64,000 nt of DNA, taken from NCBI GenBank assembly GCA_041392505.1, contig JAWKLX010000025.1:55687-119686 (forward strand). The letters are read 5' to 3'. Made by a program: the position numbers and the translations under genes. Source of the stretch: UBA6168 sp041392505 (GTDB taxonomy: Bacteria > Bacteroidota > Bacteroidia > Chitinophagales > Saprospiraceae). The notes under the pieces are model-generated. The model saw only the letters and a program-made list of their open reading frames with translations. It searched no databases and was not told where the DNA came from. Position 1 is the first letter of the stretch, and each line of letters starts with the position of its first letter. This document shows positions 62,454 through 64,000 of the stretch, piece by piece.

Positions 62454-64000
62454 ATGAAGTATCTAAACACAGTACTATTCCTATGTTCGTTTTGGGCGGC
62501 CCAGTCGCAGACCGCCAGTATCAAAGGGCAATTGCAGGACGCCGATGGCGCGGCCGTAATCTATGCCACGGTAGCCCTGCACAATGCAACGGACAGCGCC
62601 CTTGTAAAAGTGGAAACCTCCGATGAGAGCGGCATTTTTAAATTGCAGCAAGTTGCGGCTGGCAGCTATTTTCTCAAAGCAACCTACGTCGGTTCGGCAG
62701 ACCTCCAAAAAACGGGCATCAACCTCTCCGAAGGGCAACAACTGGACCTTGGCGTCTTGTCATTTACCCCAACCGTGGAACTGGTCGAAGCGACCGTCAC
62801 TGCCCAGCGGGCAATGGTGGAAGTTAAACCGGACCGAACCGTTTTTAACGTAGAAGGCACCATAAACAGTGTCGGTGCCGATGCCATTGAACTGCTGCGG
62901 AAAGCACCGGGCGTGATGGTGGACAACAACAACGGCATCAACGTCCTCGGACGTTCTGGGGTGTTGGTCTATATTGATGGAAAACGTTTGCCATTGGGTG
63001 GCGAAGACCTGAGCAATTACCTGAAAAACCTTTCCGCCGAACAGATTGACCGCATCGACATCATCACCAATCCCGGAGCGAAATATGAAGCGGAAGGCAA
63101 TGCCGGCATCATCGACATCCGATTGAAAAAAGATAAAAGCCACGGTGCAAACGGTACTGTAAGTGCTACAACCAGCAAGGGCGAACTTTGGCAATCGAAT
63201 GCATCTTTTACTGGTAATTACAGCAATAAAATAATGAATGTTTTCGGCCAGTTGGGCTGGGGCGACCGGGAACGGTTTGACAGGATGGATTTCACCAATA
63301 ATCAAAATGGTTATTTCATGGACGAAATCAACAACCACCGCACCAGCACGGACGATTACAATTTCCGTCTCGGAACCGATTTCTCTCTGGCCAATAACCA
63401 AACGGTCGGCTTTCTTGTCAGCGGCGGTGAGACCGATGGAACGAATCGCTCGTATAACCGAATTACCATTGCGGAATTAAGCACGCCTACCAATATCGAC
63501 AGCATTCTCGTGGCTGATAACCTGGCCGGTTTTAACAGAAAATACAATACTTATAATGTCAATTACCGCTTCGACAACAAAAAAGGGCGAAGCGTCAACT
63601 TGGATTTGGATTATGGTAAATACCAAAATGTGGGCGACCGTTTTCAACCCAACCGTTATTTCAACGCCAGCGAGGACAGCATTTTAACTGAAATCATCAA
63701 TACTTACAACACGGGGACGGATATTGACATTTATACCTTCAAGTTGGATTTCGAGGAAAATATTTTAGGTGGAAAATTGGGCTTGGGTACCAAAATAAGT
63801 AAGGTTGTCACCGACAATACCTTTCTGGTATTCGATGGTGCAAATGGATCAGCCGTGCGCGACGACTCTTTGTCCAACCGCTTTGAATATGATGAAAATG
63901 TGTATGCAGGCTATGTAAATTTCGCCCGTAACATCAATGAGGCGTGGAACTTTTCCGTTGGCCTACGTGCTGAAAAAACTGATGCAACTGGCGATCTGCA
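62454..64000 (+). CDS. TonB-dependent-receptor-like outer membrane beta-barrel protein, 3' end outside window
   Basis: The frame is open from ATG 62454 to the window end (515 codons seen). It has a signal peptide (YLNTVLFLCSFWAAQSQ), a carboxypeptidase-regulatory-like domain (about 20-100, SIKGQLQDADGAAVIYATVA), a plug domain (ADAIELLRKAPGVMVDNNNG, VLVYIDGKRLPLGG, ITNPGAKYEAEGNAGIIDIR) and the start of a barrel. This arrangement fits the OMP_b-brl_3 group of TonB-receptor-like proteins, without a SusD partner seen here. The cargo is unknown. Confidence 0.88.
   Translation, partial: MKYLNTVLFLCSFWAAQSQTASIKGQLQDADGAAVIYATVALHNATDSALVKVETSDESGIFKLQQVAAGSYFLKATYVGSADLQKTGINLSEGQQLDLGVLSFTPTVELVEATVTAQRAMVEVKPDRTVFNVEGTINSVGADAIELLRKAPGVMVDNNNGINVLGRSGVLVYIDGKRLPLGGEDLSNYLKNLSAEQIDRIDIITNPGAKYEAEGNAGIIDIRLKKDKSHGANGTVSATTSKGELWQSNASFTGNYSNKIMNVFGQLGWGDRERFDRMDFTNNQNGYFMDEINNHRTSTDDYNFRLGTDFSLANNQTVGFLVSGGETDGTNRSYNRITIAELSTPTNIDSILVADNLAGFNRKYNTYNVNYRFDNKKGRSVNLDLDYGKYQNVGDRFQPNRYFNASEDSILTEIINTYNTGTDIDIYTFKLDFEENILGGKLGLGTKISKVVTDNTFLVFDGANGSAVRDDSLSNRFEYDENVYAGYVNFARNINEAWNFSVGLRAEKTDATGDL

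Noticed and set aside
1..64000. tRNA, rRNA, tmRNA or intact insertion sequences
   Set aside because: No cloverleaf-like, conserved rRNA or transposase sequence was recognised on either strand by reading; a covariance-model search would be needed to exclude small RNAs.

Overview
The window looks like chromosomal DNA of a Bacteroidota bacterium, probably of the Saprospiria type. This rests on SusC/SusD outer-membrane genes, C-terminal type IX secretion (T9SS) sorting domains, promoters of the TAnnTTTG type, poor Shine-Dalgarno signals, and many short palindromic intergenic repeats. No rRNA, tRNA, CRISPR array or intact insertion sequence was seen. The genus assignment is inference only.

Layout. 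0-4 kb: two surface proteins ending in an IPTMSEWG sorting signal, followed by an exosortase of the XrtH type and a second membrane protein; then a decayed EamA permease. 5.1-12.0 kb: the isoleucine/valine operon ilvD-ilvB-ilvN-ilvC-ilvA, preceded by a leader peptide rich in Ile and Val codons and an attenuator. ilvD carries a frameshift. 12.1-15.6 kb: small accessory patch with an orphan antitoxin-like gene, a ParE/RelE toxin-antitoxin pair and a broken NB-ARC/TPR ATPase gene. 15.6-29 kb: moaA, sufS, a SusC/SusD pair (SusD frameshifted), a sodium:solute symporter, a metallophosphoesterase, a second toxin-antitoxin pair, a SufU-like scaffold, moaD, moaE and a CoxE-like VWA protein. 29-33 kb: gluconokinase, 6-phosphogluconate dehydrogenase and a glutamate-synthase-like flavoprotein. 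33.0-33.9 kb: a 1-Cys peroxiredoxin preceded by a tiny leader ORF with five consecutive Cys codons and an attenuator. 34-38 kb: two T9SS cargo proteins. 38.5-52 kb, almost all on the minus strand: MORN-caspase protein, a very large histidine kinase, a GDPD-like enzyme, a WG-repeat/TonB protein, a subtilase, a cupin and a secreted metalloprotease. 52-59.7 kb: xerD, an Ig-like lipoprotein, two OmpH/Skp chaperones and a sigma factor/anti-sigma-like/DUF4097-like operon. 59.8-64 kb: a broken gene, two MITE-like repeats, a zinc-less Fpg/Nei glycosylase and a TonB-type outer-membrane protein cut by the window end.

The most rewarding signals are the two ribosome-dependent attenuators. In both, a segment inside the leader ORF can pair with the 5' arm of the terminator. 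The Ile/Val leader fits its operon as expected. The poly-Cys leader would tie a peroxiredoxin to cysteine (Cys-tRNA) supply. Next is the exosortase pair: its likely substrates carry about 80 residues with two further membrane segments after the sorting signal, unlike the usual extreme C-terminal placement.

Several genes that should be intact (ilvD, susD, NB-ARC, EamA, the 60 kb gene) have frameshifts. Some may be assembly indels, others real decay. This cannot be settled from the sequence alone.
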